Below are positions 1 to 13,000 of a stretch of 64,000 nucleotides of DNA, in pieces. The notes under the pieces were generated by a model. That model saw only the letters and a program-made list of their open reading frames with translations, was not told where the DNA came from and made no database searches. The position numbers were made by a program, and so were the translations under genes. The DNA is from Pipra filicauda (taxonomy: Eukaryota; Chordata; Aves; Passeriformes; Pipridae), in the NCBI RefSeq assembly GCF_003945595.2, contig NW_024104402.1, forward strand, positions 496,001-560,000, in the 5' to 3' direction. Every line of letters starts with the position of its first letter. Position 1 is the stretch's first letter.

Positions 1-473
1 TTGGCCTTATTGAACCTCATTAGTTGTCCTCAGCTCATCAATCCAGCCTGTCCAGATTTCTCTAGAGAGCCTTCCTACCCCCCAGCAACACTCCCACCTA
101 ATTTGGTGCCATCTCCAAGCTGATTGAGGGTGCACTCCATCCCCTTGTCCAGATCATCAATATAGATGTTAAAAACAGCACTGGCCCCAATACTGAGCCC
201 TGGTGAACACTACTTGTGACCTGCTGCCAGCTGGATTTAGCTCCATTCACCACCACACTTTGGGCTCAGGCATCCAGCCAGTTTTCTACTCAGTGAAGGG
301 TGCACCTGTCCAAGCCATGGGCTGCCATTTTCTCTAGGAAAATGCTGTGGGAAACGGTGTCAGAGGCTTTACTGAAATCCAGGTAGACAACATGCACAAC
401 CTTTTCCTCATCTACTAAGGGGGTCACCTTGTCATAAAAGGAGATAAGGTTGGTCAGGCAGGAAACTCTGAGT
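1..473 (-). mobile_element. CR1 LINE fragment (reverse-transcriptase region), continues off the left edge
   Basis: Read on the minus strand it encodes broken pieces of CR1 ORF2, such as LISFYDKVTP, VVYLDFSKA and [15 protein letters not shown] (the last requires frame changes). Several stops and shifts make it inactive. No gene lies on this stretch. Confidence 0.8.
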
Positions 474-3400
474 TCCAGCCCAACTTCTCTGAAGTTTTAA
501 TGAATATTGTGATATTCTTGATAATCTAGTGAACAGCTGACTCTTATCTCTGTGTGTATGTGGAAGAGCATGAAGAGAGGAAATCTGTGCCAAGTAATGG
601 CCATGTAAATAATTTCTTTGACACAAAACTGTTTTGTATCTTTACACAGTCTTATATCCCTACAAAAGCAGAAGTTACCAAGCAGCACATTTTGCCTCTA
701 GGGCAATATGCTCTTTTCTTACATTTGTTTCTCATTTTCTAGAAACAATCTTATTTACTTTATCAGAATTCATCATTAATAATCACTTGTCAGAAGTTTT
801 CTGACACTACCAGCAATTATTTTGCCATTCTGCATTACACATTTCCAGAGTGAACAATAGACTATATATTCCATATTTTGTAATAAAGATATGGCAAGAA
901 AACTTTTATGTTTTTATGAATAAACAGAACAATTGTAAGATCTGAACAACAGAATGAGGTATGGGTTTGGGATTTAATTGTAATTTTAGGAAGTGAAACA
1001 TGACATTAGGATTAGAAGGGGAATACTTGCTGAAAATAAGAAAAGGTTACTTCAACTTTTTGGAGTTACAAGATGGTATTCAAAAGAGGTATTTTTATAC
1101 CCATCAGGGAGCCATACAGGGTTTATGCAGATTTGACATTTTCTTCTTCCTTCTCTATTTGTATCGGAGCCCAGGGTGAACAATCTCCTTTTTGTTTGCT
1201 CTCTCTAAATATCTTTGTCTGGACAGCTGTTGATTCAAGCTCCGTGAATAAATAAAATGAAGAGGGTCTCCTGCATGATTTAAAAAAAAAATGCTATTTT
1301 CTGAACCCTGACTTGCCATTTGCAATGTTAGCATTATCTTATTAGACAAACAAACGGCCTCTTTTCCCTCCTCACGAGCATATTAGCTTTGCACTTGCAA
1401 AAGCTGCAGCAAGTGAACTTTCCTGACATTAATGGGAGGTGACGGCAGGCGAGGGAAGATGTTGCCTTTGTCCAAGAGGAGGAGAAGCACTGTGAGCCCA
1501 GCGCGCCTGCAGCGCTCCAGCTTCCTGCACAGCTTTTATATTCCCAGTGTTTGTGAGTTTTACTGACGGAAATAAAAGACAAAATCCTTTAAGAATTCAA
1601 TCCTGTCACCCCTCTGCACACTGCCTCTCACCATTGCTTAGGGAGGAGTATTCATACAAAAACCTCAGTAGTCACTGGGTGCAAGCACTGAAAAATGGGG
1701 TCAGCTGATGGAAAATGCTAAAAATGCAAAAATTAATAATTATAATAGCAGCAACAGTTCCAATAGCCTTATTTTACATGTATGGAAATGGAGAAATGGA
1801 AAAGCATAATTTGCTGAAGCTGGAGCACTAGTTGGGGCTGGGATGCAGGTTCTTCCCTTTCTAGGCCTCTCTTCTAATGACAACCAGATTTTGTCATCCA
1901 ACATGTGATCGCTGCCTGATATTCCTTGTTAAATATGACTAAAACTTGTCAGGAGAGCCTTACACAGCTCTTGAAGGTTCAGGTATCCTCACTGATCCTC
2001 TGAAATATTTGTGCTGCCTCTTGAGGAACATCAGGCAGTCTGGATGAACATTACTTCACTGGCAGCTCAGTGGCTGTGTTTGCATGATCTAGCTCATACA
2101 AGTCCTTTTTATATCCCATTAGCATGTTTGCAGGCTACTGCACTTAATTGCATCCTGTACCAATGTTTTAGCTCCTTTTGGACAGTCCAGCACTAAGGGA
2201 GGAAGCTGACAAAAAGGATAAAATCACAGAGACAACATGCCACAATGTAAGGGGACATGAGAGCTGCCAAACAGAAAGTTTAATGGATGCCGTGGCTTCA
2301 ACAGACATGGAATATTTCTGGGAAACCCCATGTAAATCATACATACCAATATGTTCTGTGGAAAATAGCACCCCATGGCTGTAAAAGCTGAACAATACAT
2401 TGAAGCTCCAGTCTCCAGAGCTCGTGTGGGTTGTGAGGGCTCCATGACTGGGCAGCTGCTCTGCTGCAGTGAAACGTACTGCAGAGGAGATGGGTCAGGA
2501 AGGTGCCCAAATAGCTTGTCTCGTGCTTAGCAGGGGTGATTTCACAGGGCTGCTGTGAACTCAGGGAAGATTACTCTAAGCAAACTCTATCATCACCATA
2601 CATTATAGAAATTTTAGAAATTTTAAATGTTCTGCAGTTTCCAGTGTGTTACAGCAAGAGACATCGGAGACTGATAAAATTAACTACTACTCATGTCTAC
2701 TGTTGTGACCTTCTCAACCTCCAGAACACAGGAAAAGGACATCAGATTAAATACAGTTATCAGGCTGGAAAAGGGTGAAACTCCTGTTAGTCAGCACAAT
2801 CAATTAAATGAGATTTAATTTGCTTTCTAAATGTATGCACAGGACAAACCCAAAGCCCAGACAAAATGGACTGTTCTCATTTCTCTTCAAGCAAATGGCA
2901 AATCTGAACCACTTCCAGAGTTATTGGTGGCTGTGTGGCAAAGCTGGTCCTGGCACAGTGACAGCTCAAGCGGATGGAGCTGAAGCTTGTCTGAGGAATG
3001 AATTTCTTTGGAAAAAGCCAAGCTCACACAGTCAGCAGCTGGAGGAGGAAAGGAATATTTTTGGGGTGATATAGACCAAACTGCCTGGAAACAGAACATG
3101 AAGTCACAGAGAGTGCAAGTGCAGCAAGGCAGGATGAACACATCCTGAGAGAAAAGAAGAAATTAGGTCATAAAACCTGAGAAAAGAGGAGAAACCACAC
3201 TTATCATTCCCTAATGATTCCCAGGTTGCTTGGCATCTCAGCTCAAGTGTCTGATCCAGAGATGGATTTCACAGGGACCAGAATGATTCCCACTTTCAGC
3301 TCACTTTTAAGGGAAAAACTCAAATTTTGCACATCTTATTGCAGAAACTGAAGAAATTTCTTACATCAGCTGCCTGTCATATGCCACCCTGCTCCAGCCA

Positions 3401-3804
3401 CACAGCTGGGCTGCAACTCCAGGAAGGGGGGGACAGCTCTGTATCCTTCCCTCAGTGGCAGCAGTATACCAGTCATGGGAGGTGGCAGCAGCCTCTGAGC
3501 CTTTGGGACCTATGCAAAGCACTGGGGCATCCACATCTATACAACTTTCTTTCAAAGGTAAGACAAGACTTCAAACAAGGTCCTGGGCTGTCTGTTGAGG
3601 TCTTTATCAAGTGTCTCTTTAGCTGCTTAAAGCTTAATCAAAATAAAGCTGGAGATGCTATATTCATATTGAAGCATATTCATGTAAGAGAGCAGCTCTT
3701 GACTGCAGCCAGGAGCACCACAGGATGGTTGACTTCTCCTTGCCCAGTAAGATGTACTCAGCCTGAAAGTGTTCTCTTTTCTCAGCAGCTACGAGGGGCT
3801 ATTA
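474..3804. other. Intergenic DNA, no gene recognised
   Basis: AT-rich unique sequence beyond the 3' end of TTC8. Short open frames here have no recognisable protein features. The 1150-1600 part is somewhat richer in GC and free of known repeats. Confidence 0.6.
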
Positions 3805-4055
3805 CCACAGAATCACATAATACAGAATATGCACACGGATCATCGAGTCCAACTCCTGGCCATGCACAGGACCATGCCCAAGAGTCACACCATGTGCCTG
3901 AGAGTATCATCCATGTGCTCGTTGAGCTCCATCAGGCTTGGTGCTGTGACCACCTCCCTGGGGATCCTGTTCCAGTGACCAACTACCCTTTGGGTGAAGA
4001 ACCTCTTTCTAATATCCAGCCTAAACTGTTTCTCTGCTTTAAGCAGTTTCACCAT
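3805..4055 (-). mobile_element. CR1 LINE 3' end, 5'-truncated
   Basis: Starts with the reverse complement of the CR1 tail (cacagaatcacataatacag) and runs through typical 3' UTR text (gaccacctccctggggatcc, gaagaacctctttctaatat) before ending abruptly. It supplies the C-terminal third of a spurious 254-codon plus-strand frame. Confidence 0.85.
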
Positions 4056-7000
4056 CTAAGTAGAGATGAAAATATTGGTACAAATCCCTGAAATCAGGAT
4101 TGACAAAAAAAAATTGTTCTGCTACAGGTATAATCAACTGGTGGGAAGCACAGCACTGACTACCTCCTATGGATATGCGTGGAAAAAAGAGCATGAAAGA
4201 AGCTCTCATCTTTCTTGTATCTAGTTCCTTTGATACTGTTAAAACAGATTCGTTATACTCAGCATGTCTGGTGCTATGACCTCCATAAGGGGCAGAAAAA
4301 TGTTATGACCGTGTCTAGCGCTGACTTTCAAACATGCATGGTCACAAAGACAAGGATAGCACTGCTCCCAGGGGCATGGCAGCAGGATGTTTCCCTGCGC
4401 TCTGTGGACCCCTTAAAGACCAATAGATTTATTGTAAACCACAAACTATTTGAAGCCTAAAATACCTGCTGTGCTATTTTGAACCTGAGCTAAAGGGGGA
4501 CTTCCAGAGGAGAAAGGAGAATTTATTTACAGTATGTACATCTTAGAGTCCCATGTAACAAGAACATTTGTTTTTCCTCGGGGTGCTTGAACAGACTTGT
4601 ATGGGTCAAGTTCATTTGCTTATTGTTATAAATGATATTGAGCTGCAACCTAACGTTGGCAAAGTTGGCCATGTTGCTATGGGAAGACACCCAAAGCTGT
4701 CTCTTAGTATAACATTAAAATATTGTTTCCAATTCAAATAACACTTTTCTGGTTTTCTCTTACTCTTCCTCATTCAAGAGATTTGTGCCTGAATTACCTT
4801 GTTTTCCCAGAAATGACAGATATTTAGCCTGAAGGGAATTTGCTTACAATGTATGTTACTTTGCAATGTTATTGGCTCATGTTGCAAGCACAGTGTTCAC
4901 CAAGATAACATGGTATGAAGTTACAAGTGATGATGTGACATGGTTTACCCCAAGAAATAACTCTCTCTTCCCTTCAAAATCAAATATCTTTCATTACTTA
5001 GGCTTTGTTTAAAGTATTTTAAGTTTTGATCTAAGCAGAAAGGTGTATATTCTGGTGGTGGCATTTTTTTAGTTTTAAAGGTATTGGAGTACTTGAAGGT
5101 TCAGCTTCATTAGAGCCACTTTCTGAGATTGCTGAGTATGTCTAACTTTTTCTTTAAAGATGATGTCGTATTCAGGTAGACCATATCAGATTTGTCACAT
5201 AATGCCAGTAGTTTGAAAGTTTTTGAACTTTGCTTGTAATTGCTTAAAAATTAGTAGTTGAAAAATACATACACATCTGCTAATAAAGATAATAAAGACT
5301 ATAAAAGGTGAGGTTGAAAAGTGTAAATTACATCAGTCATCTATAAGTAGCCACATTATGTTTAGTTACCATTATATTAATTATTTTTTGCTAACATATA
5401 TATACCCCTGCAAAATGGGATCTCACATTTCACCCACCTCTCCCAGTTTTCAGTTAGACTGGGGTCTAAGGTAGTCTTGGAGAATTATTTCCTTCACTGT
5501 CTATAGCTACTACCTGACCTGAAGATATCTGTGAATGTCTTGCACATATGCAGTAGTGATATCGATGTATTATACGGCAGAGATTTCTGGTATATGTGGT
5601 CTTCTGCTTATTAGCCTGCCTTCCCAGGACTTATATTGAATTTCAAATCTAATGTTTATCCTAGTAGCTACCATTTCATACCATAATAAATAAATGCTTG
5701 GTAATGACATAGCATTTTAAGCCATTAGACATTACAGGATTGCAGGCAGAAGTCAGAAGCTTTCAAAGTTTTTGTACTGGATCTCCCCCACCAATATCTC
5801 TCGAGGAACTAACAATTACATCCTTGAAAGCTAGTACAGATACATGCATCCGGGTTTGTTCTACCGACTAAAAAAAGAATCGGTAACCATATATTTTAGA
5901 AGACTATGTTTTCATGTGAACCCTGAGCTGTTAGCTTATGGTAATTCACAGGAACAAAAACAGTCAAAGGTTATGTTCCTAAATTGACTTTTGTGTGGTA
6001 TCTCATACACAATTAGACCAGAGGCTCTTGATGGAAGGTTTTATGACCCTTGGTTAGCATGATCTAAATTTATTGATTGAAAGGATTAATTAGTTAACAT
6101 GTGCAATAGCTTTAAAGGTTCTTGGCATTATTATAGTATATAGACTTGGAAATATATGGAATTGGTAGTAGTATAAAATGACACCAAAGCTAAAATGTAC
6201 AATCTTGGCAATTACTTTATGGTTATGTAAACTGAATAAGTTGAAAATGAGATGAAACTGTTGGGGTGGTCTACTTGCTGGAACCGAGCTTCCTGGCTCT
6301 TAACAGCTTTGCCCTTTCCATAGCGCTGAGCAAGGTTTGCATCCTGCTGTTTCGTCTTGTGTCTCATTTCTAATTGGCTTCAAGACTTATTTTTGAAGCA
6401 ATATAATTGGTTTCACTGGAAATACATGTCAAAAAGCAAACAGGAAATGGGGAAAAGCCCCACATTTGTGTGTGCTGATATATTCCTATACACAACACAA
6501 TGCACTGTGTTGGGAAGAGAGTTTTTTACTATGAACTCATTGATTTGATTTTTTTTTTTTACATGTTCTATAAAGATCTAGTCTCTAACTAGGAAATCTT
6601 CTTCAGCTAAATCTTTGTGACCTTTTAATAAACTAAATATAGGAAAGGAGAAGGCTGTGCACTATGCAATTGCTGTAACTAATCAACAGAAAGAACATAA
6701 ATATAGTACTTGTACAGATCCTTCAGTTACTCAGCATGATTCAGGGTATGTTTACTTGATAGTTTTTCAACAAAAATTGCTTTCTCTGGTGATGTATCTT
6801 CCAGAATGAACCTTCTTACAGATGCTTCCAAGCATTTGCAACTCCTGAGCACTCATTAACTTTGAAAGCTCCCCTATTCAGGAAAATTAGGAATGCCACC
6901 ATCTTATCAGCACAGGAGTTCAAATGCTACTGGGGAGTGACTGGAGATACAAGTCTGTATATGCCTTGAATATCAAAGTTTAGGCCTATGTCATATCAGA

Positions 7001-9400
7001 GATCAGACTGAATGACCCCAAAATCTCTCCCTCTAGCCTACAAAGACAGGAAGCAATGAAAGAAAAAGTCTACCATCAGCAGCAACAAAATTGGATCATT
7101 ATCTAAAGTCTTTCAGTGACTGAACTGGCATCTAATGGAAAACTGACTCTGTCCTGCCCAATGACTTCTGAGGATGCTTTTTGCAGCCAAAATGATCCAC
7201 AACCCTTAACTGCATATTCTGATTAATTTCAGCAACAGTTCCATGGCTTGTGCTGTGGCTATAACATCTAGCAGAACAATCAAATTCCTTTAATAACCTA
7301 ACCCTATATTATCAACTTTTAATTGGGTTCATCCATCGAAAGACCCCAGCAAGAAGGCAGGTAAAGAAGGATGGAACTGGTGGCAACAACCATAAACTGT
7401 ACAGACCTTTCCTGCAGGGACACAGAAACTTCAAGATGCCCCAGCCATCTGCTTTAAGCTTCCTTCCAGGCAGCTTTGTTGTGGACACTATCACCCCTCT
7501 AGATTAAAACATTGTGTTATTTTTTTCCTTGTATTTTATTCTCTACTCTGAAGAGATTTTTTAAATGCTGGCTGGACATACCTGGAGCTGTGCTACAGGT
7601 TTGGGGAAAAATGGTTGCTGTGTTACAGAAACGCTGCTTGCAATGTTAAGGTCACACTGCCCTGACATGATCCTACTGCAGAGATGAACACAGATTCCAA
7701 TGTGTTGTGTTGTGCTCTGCCGTCCTCAATGAACCAGAGGTGGTTTGCCCCGGGGCCTGCTCATTCAGCTGTTTGCTGCAGCTTGCACCAAATTAACATA
7801 CAATAAAATTGAAAGATTCTTCCTTGACAAACAGCCTGCTGATTCATCTGTTGTTTCACTGTGGTACTCTACTCATTACCACATTTGATTTCATTTGTAT
7901 ATGTGTTAATCATGAAAAATATACTGTCAGACCCTTGCTTTGGGGCAACAAGGCAAATAGCTGCTGCCTTTTGGGGTAATCAAAATATACCACATAAGAT
8001 AAATTTGGAATAGCTTGCAGATGCTGCAGAGTAGGGAGATAAAAAGATTTTAATCCTTGTTTAGAACTTGTGCTTCTCTGTGGGGTTTGGGTTTTATTTC
8101 TAATTTGCACAAGCATATTATGTAAAGGATTCTTTACCACACATGAGCCTTTTCGCTTTTAATCTCCGTACATTCCTCAATATTAAAAGAATAATCATGC
8201 CCAGTCTATGTACTAAGGGGTACTGTTTTCCAAAAAAAGGAGTTACTCAGACCATTAACCTGAGCAGTGATCACAGTAAGTGGCATCTTATAAGCACTTA
8301 TGAGGAACTATTGAACTGCCACACTAGATTAAAAATTAAAGTTGTGTTACTCATTTCCAGTTCACATAGAAATAATCTCATTTACTATGCAATTTTAAAA
8401 TCAGTTTGAGTTAATAATATGACATTCAAAAATTCTCGACAGTTGTGTTTAAACTGCTAAGATAAATTTTCTTTTCTGGTAGCTTCCTAAGTTTAGCAAT
8501 GTCAGCTGGAAAGACATAAATACAGTAGATCAAAGGATGAAACTTCCCTATAACTTCATCCTTTTTTACCAGCAAGTAAAGTCTTACTTAAGTAATGAAA
8601 ATTACTGATAACTAAGATTCTCTTTTAACTAGTTTGTGATGAATTTCCAACAATATAAAGATGTGGACAAAAAAAAATTTCCATTAAAGATGCTGCATCT
8701 ATTCAGCCAATAATGCTTTTGCACTTCACATTGTGTGGCAGCAGTTAATGACAGTGTTTCTAGCTGTCACCTACAGAATGCTCTGTAGGGGAACCTGTGG
8801 GCACACTTCTCTAAGCTCTCCAGCATCCGACTTCACCAGCTACAACACACAAACACAGATGAGGGTGGAGAAGTAACAAATAGTAAAAAGAAAGACATAA
8901 TATTAATAAACATGTTTAGGGTTGCTCCTTAAGCCAAGAGACTCCCATCAGAGAAACATGAAAAAATTTTGAAGGTCTGTTTCAGGATGTGCCATTTCAG
9001 ATTGCCTTAACATCCCACATTTCTTAAAGGCCTTTAAAAAGGTCAAGTTGTGAATTCATGCAAGTTAATTCCTTTTATTTAAAACACAAAGTATGATATA
9101 AAGTCTTCATTTGCTGTTTTTAGTAGTATTCTTGATGATCCAAATATTTGTCTAGCAACAGTGCTCATGTGGTAGCATCTGTAATTACCCCACCAGTGCC
9201 TTGTTCTCAACTATTAGTTCTTAACTCTACAAGCTTCTAAATACCCTTCTCCCTTACTGAGATCCACAATAAACTCTCTCCTGGGTAGGGATGAACACAT
9301 ACATTTATGCTATTTTGTACCAGTTCTGTGGAGTCTTTCAAAGTATGTTAAGATTACTGGCAATAAGGATGTAATTTAACTTACATAAACAAATGAGACA
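4056..9400. other. Intergenic DNA, no gene or repeat recognised
   Basis: About 5.3 kb of AT-rich unique sequence between a CR1 and the TTC8 3' end. I see no exon-like peptide and no interspersed repeat of the kinds found elsewhere in the window. It could hold regulatory sequence, which cannot be judged without alignment. Confidence 0.55.
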
Positions 9401-9500
9401 AACCATAGGAACTGAATTTATTTAATTCATACACAAAGAATACAACAAGGAATACAAGAACTTCTGCTTTACATATGTATTTTAAATTCTTTTTAGGTAT

Positions 9501-9506
9501 TTTATT
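9501..9506 (-). terminator. Probable TTC8 poly(A) signal
   Basis: AATAAA on the minus strand about 390 bases after the stop codon. A GU-rich tract (9430-9468, with repeated TTGT and TGTAT motifs) lies downstream, as expected for cleavage near 9475-9490. Alternatives are ATTAAA at 9705-9710 and further AATAAA at 9417-9422 and 9074-9079. Choice of site is inference. Confidence 0.5.
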
Positions 9507-9893
9507 TTTAAAACTTAACATTCAGTAAGAAAGTATACTATCAAAAGCCAGGTTTCAAGACCAGGTAGGAAGTATTCTTACTCTACTACTTGACAGGTTG
9601 TCACGTGGGAATGTTTAAAACCACTTTTTTCTGCGCAAAAGTCAGAAAAAAAATCCTTTTCTGTAATCTCTTGTGTATATAGTTGCAATGTCTTCTAGCT
9701 GCCTTTTAATAAGTGTTACGTTTTAAGATGACAAGAAATTGAAATCTAAACCTTTCCTGATACTCAAAGTAACACAGGCTTTGCCACAGGAATGCATTAA
9801 GTATAGTTCATCTACTTTGAGCTGGTATTTTCAAAATGCTGTTTGGGACATTTGCTCTGGCTAACTGTTCTTACATAATAAAAAACACGCTCA

Positions 9894-10010
9894 TCAGAGC
9901 ATAGCAAAATGCTCTTTTAACTGTTTGATGAGCTGCTGTGTATCAACATGGCCTGGAAATGCTTCTTCTGACTTCTGAGCAGCTGTGTAACTCCTCTGAA
10001 GATCTCCAAC
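9894..10010 (-). CDS. TTC8: TTC8 coding exon 15 (last, with stop codon)
   Basis: 117 bases including the TGA stop at 9894-9896. It encodes [20 protein letters not shown], then [18 protein letters not shown], the conserved C-terminus of TTC8. Acceptor gtttcttatag. Confidence 0.95.
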   Translation of the reverse strand, partial: VGDLQRSYTAAQKSEEAFPGHVDTQQLIKQLKEHFAML

Positions 10011-13000
10011 CTATAAGAAAAACACAAAACACTTTTGAAAATCCAAGCACTGCAGTGTTTGCGTCATGTATTCTGTGCATCCTGTGGAGTACATTTCTGA
10101 TGCTCACGAATGTTTAAACCTAGCTGGTCCTAAGAGCAAACAGAGTCAGTATAGAGACTTTTGAACTCAGGATTATGTCCCCCTTACATCAAGGGATGAG
10201 AAGAAAAAGATAGATGTGATTTTAATGGGAGGGATGCTTCAAGACAGCAACTTTACGTATCCCATTTTACCTGACTTCTTGGAGAATGGACAAGGTACAC
10301 ACCATGCCTAGAGCTTGAAGTAAGGAAGAATAAAAACCAGCAGTTCTGCTTTTAAACTTCACAAAAGTGCTGTAGTATATATGAGAAAAACACAACCCAT
10401 AAGGCATCTGTAAAAACTGCAACTCCACGTAATTTCCTGCTTTCTCACAATATTAGAGAACTGATGTTGCTCCTCTGCTGTTTTTATAACTAATTGTTCC
10501 CTACTTAGGGAACTTAACTTTTTTTCCTAAATAGCCATCATTTTTTGGAAGGATGAAAAGGAAAGTATCTCAGAAAGTGGGTTCAGCAAAAAAGAATTCA
10601 AATGTTTGGGAACATATCTAGTAAAAGTGATAACTCCTGGATGGAAAGGAAGGAGTTATGGACAGAGTCAGAAGGAGGCCTTTGTTCCCTGTGTATCAGT
10701 CAACGCAGAGCTTCGGTGCAGCAACAGTTCTCTGAAGGAGAAGAAACCAGGGTCCTGGCCAGTGAAGTCATGCTTTGTAAACCATGGCCTTACACCAAAT
10801 CTAAGGACTGCATTACCCCACTGAATCAACACCTGGCTGATGTGGCTGTGTGTCTTCTCCCGTAACCTATGAGGATTCCTTGTGCAAAAGCTACGCAACA
10901 AGACATTTGCAGACTAGGATTTACTCCTTAATTGGTAGGTAAAATATGCAATTATTCAAAACCATCTTATGTTTCACAATGGAGAGGATACGCTTACAAA
11001 TTAATGGGTTGTTCTTTCTTGACGCGTGTACTTTAGTATCTGTAGGAGTTGAGCTGCCCACACAACACAGAATCATAACAGAATCTTGAAAGTGTAGGCA
11101 CAAGCAAAGAATCAATTTTTTTCTTGTGAAAAATGTAAGGACTTATACAAGATTTCCTTATTAACAAGAATGTTGCACATTCTTAATACAGTGTCTTATT
11201 AACACAAAAAATTCAAGGGTTGTAAAGCTGAAGAACTGACTTTCTTTTTGAGATCAGTAAGATCATGGGATAAATAAAGGATATTTTTTCTATAATTACT
11301 GATAAATCATATTATACTATTTCACTTCACATTCTGAAAAAGCCAATGACTGTAAAGACTGTAGATGGAATTGTTAATGAATTGTTCATCTTCTAGGCAT
11401 TTGGACAATTAAAAAGTTACTTTAGAGCTAGTTGGCCTCATTTATTCTCAAAAGCACACTGGAATGACTACTTTGACACACTTCTGGGTATTAAAATGAG
11501 AACATAACTTACATTTTCCTTGAGTTTGTGCAGTCTGTATTCTTTTGTCTTTCCTATCTGAAATTCTCAGTACTAACAATAAAAACCCACCTGCCTCACC
11601 AAGACTCAGTTTTTAGATTACAAGAACAGGACAGTGCATTACCTTCTCTGAGAGTATGGCAAAATTGAAATGGGGCTCATACATATGAGGTGCTAAAGAT
11701 GAAGCAGTCTGCAGCAAAGCTCTCGCCTATACAGAGAAATAAAAAAACAATACAGTGAAATATGAATAATTCGTAAAAGAAATCATCCTATGTTTTCTCT
11801 ACTAGGCATTTACTAAGAAAGCCATTTTCAACATGGTTACACCAATAGTGTAGGCATAATACAGTTGAATAGCATTGAAATTAATAAAGACTCTTGGCTG
11901 AGTCAGAAAAAACCATATTGAGACATACTCAGTTAAGCAATTCAATTTTAAACACTGAAGAGAATATATTAGGTATATGAAATAAAAACAAGTATTTAAA
12001 GAACAGGTGACTGTATTTATCTATTGTCTCTAACAGTACTGTCTTAAGCATCCCTGGAAACATAAATTTTATCATAAAAGTGACAGCTTTCACATTCTAA
12101 ACTTTTAATAAAATCAGCTTTTTTTTTCTGACTAGTAAAATAGTGGTATACAAAAGTAAAAGAAATTAAGTATCAGGGTGTATATTTTCATGCTGTAAAT
12201 CCAATACAAAATTAAGGTCAACTTGTGAATGCTTCTACTAGAAGATGGAGAACTTAGTGGGGAAGAAACCAAAATTTTTAAAAAGAAAAGTATCTGTAAA
12301 CTGTTTGAGAAGGCAAAGTTAAGAATCTATTAAAACTCCCTAAATCTGAAACATCTGAGTACATGTAACTACTTATGAAAGAACATTGTGAAACAAAATC
12401 CAAGATAAGCAAAACATCTTCACTTTTTTTTATTCTTCTTGGCACAACTTATTGCCATGATGATCCTGATTTTTAATTAATAGATGTGATACAAGAAGTA
12501 AATTGAAAATTTTAAGCCAAAAACTAAAGTAGACAGGAAGTGATTCCAACAGAAAGGTTCTGCAGTGCTAGTTATTAGCAATCACAACTTCCACAACTTA
12601 AAAAAAAAAATCTCAAAAACTGCAAAGCAACTGTAAAGCTTGCTTGTCTTTGATGATCCATTTGGATAAGCCTAAGAATGAGCAGTTTAATGGGAGATAG
12701 CATGACAACATGGAAGTTGCAGTGAAACATGCATAACAATTATCCAGGTTTTCTGCCTGTAACAGTAAGCTAGACATTCATATGATACCTCAGAGAAATG
12801 ACGTTTGTTAAATACCACAGGGCCAAATGAAGCATTCTGCTTAGGCTGAGATTCAACACTGACCTGTTCAATGTGACCTTTTCGCATTTCCAGCACAGCC
12901 AAGTTGTTGTAAGCTTCTGCATAGTCGTTATTGTTGACTAACGTTAGCTTGAAACACTGGTAAGCCAAATTCAGGTCTCCTATCCCCTAAAAGTAAGACT

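Noticed and set aside
3327..4091. A 254-codon plus-strand open frame, the second longest in the window outside GC-rich islands
   Set aside because: Its C-terminal third is the antisense of a CR1 tail, and the rest has no family resemblance, start context or splice partners.
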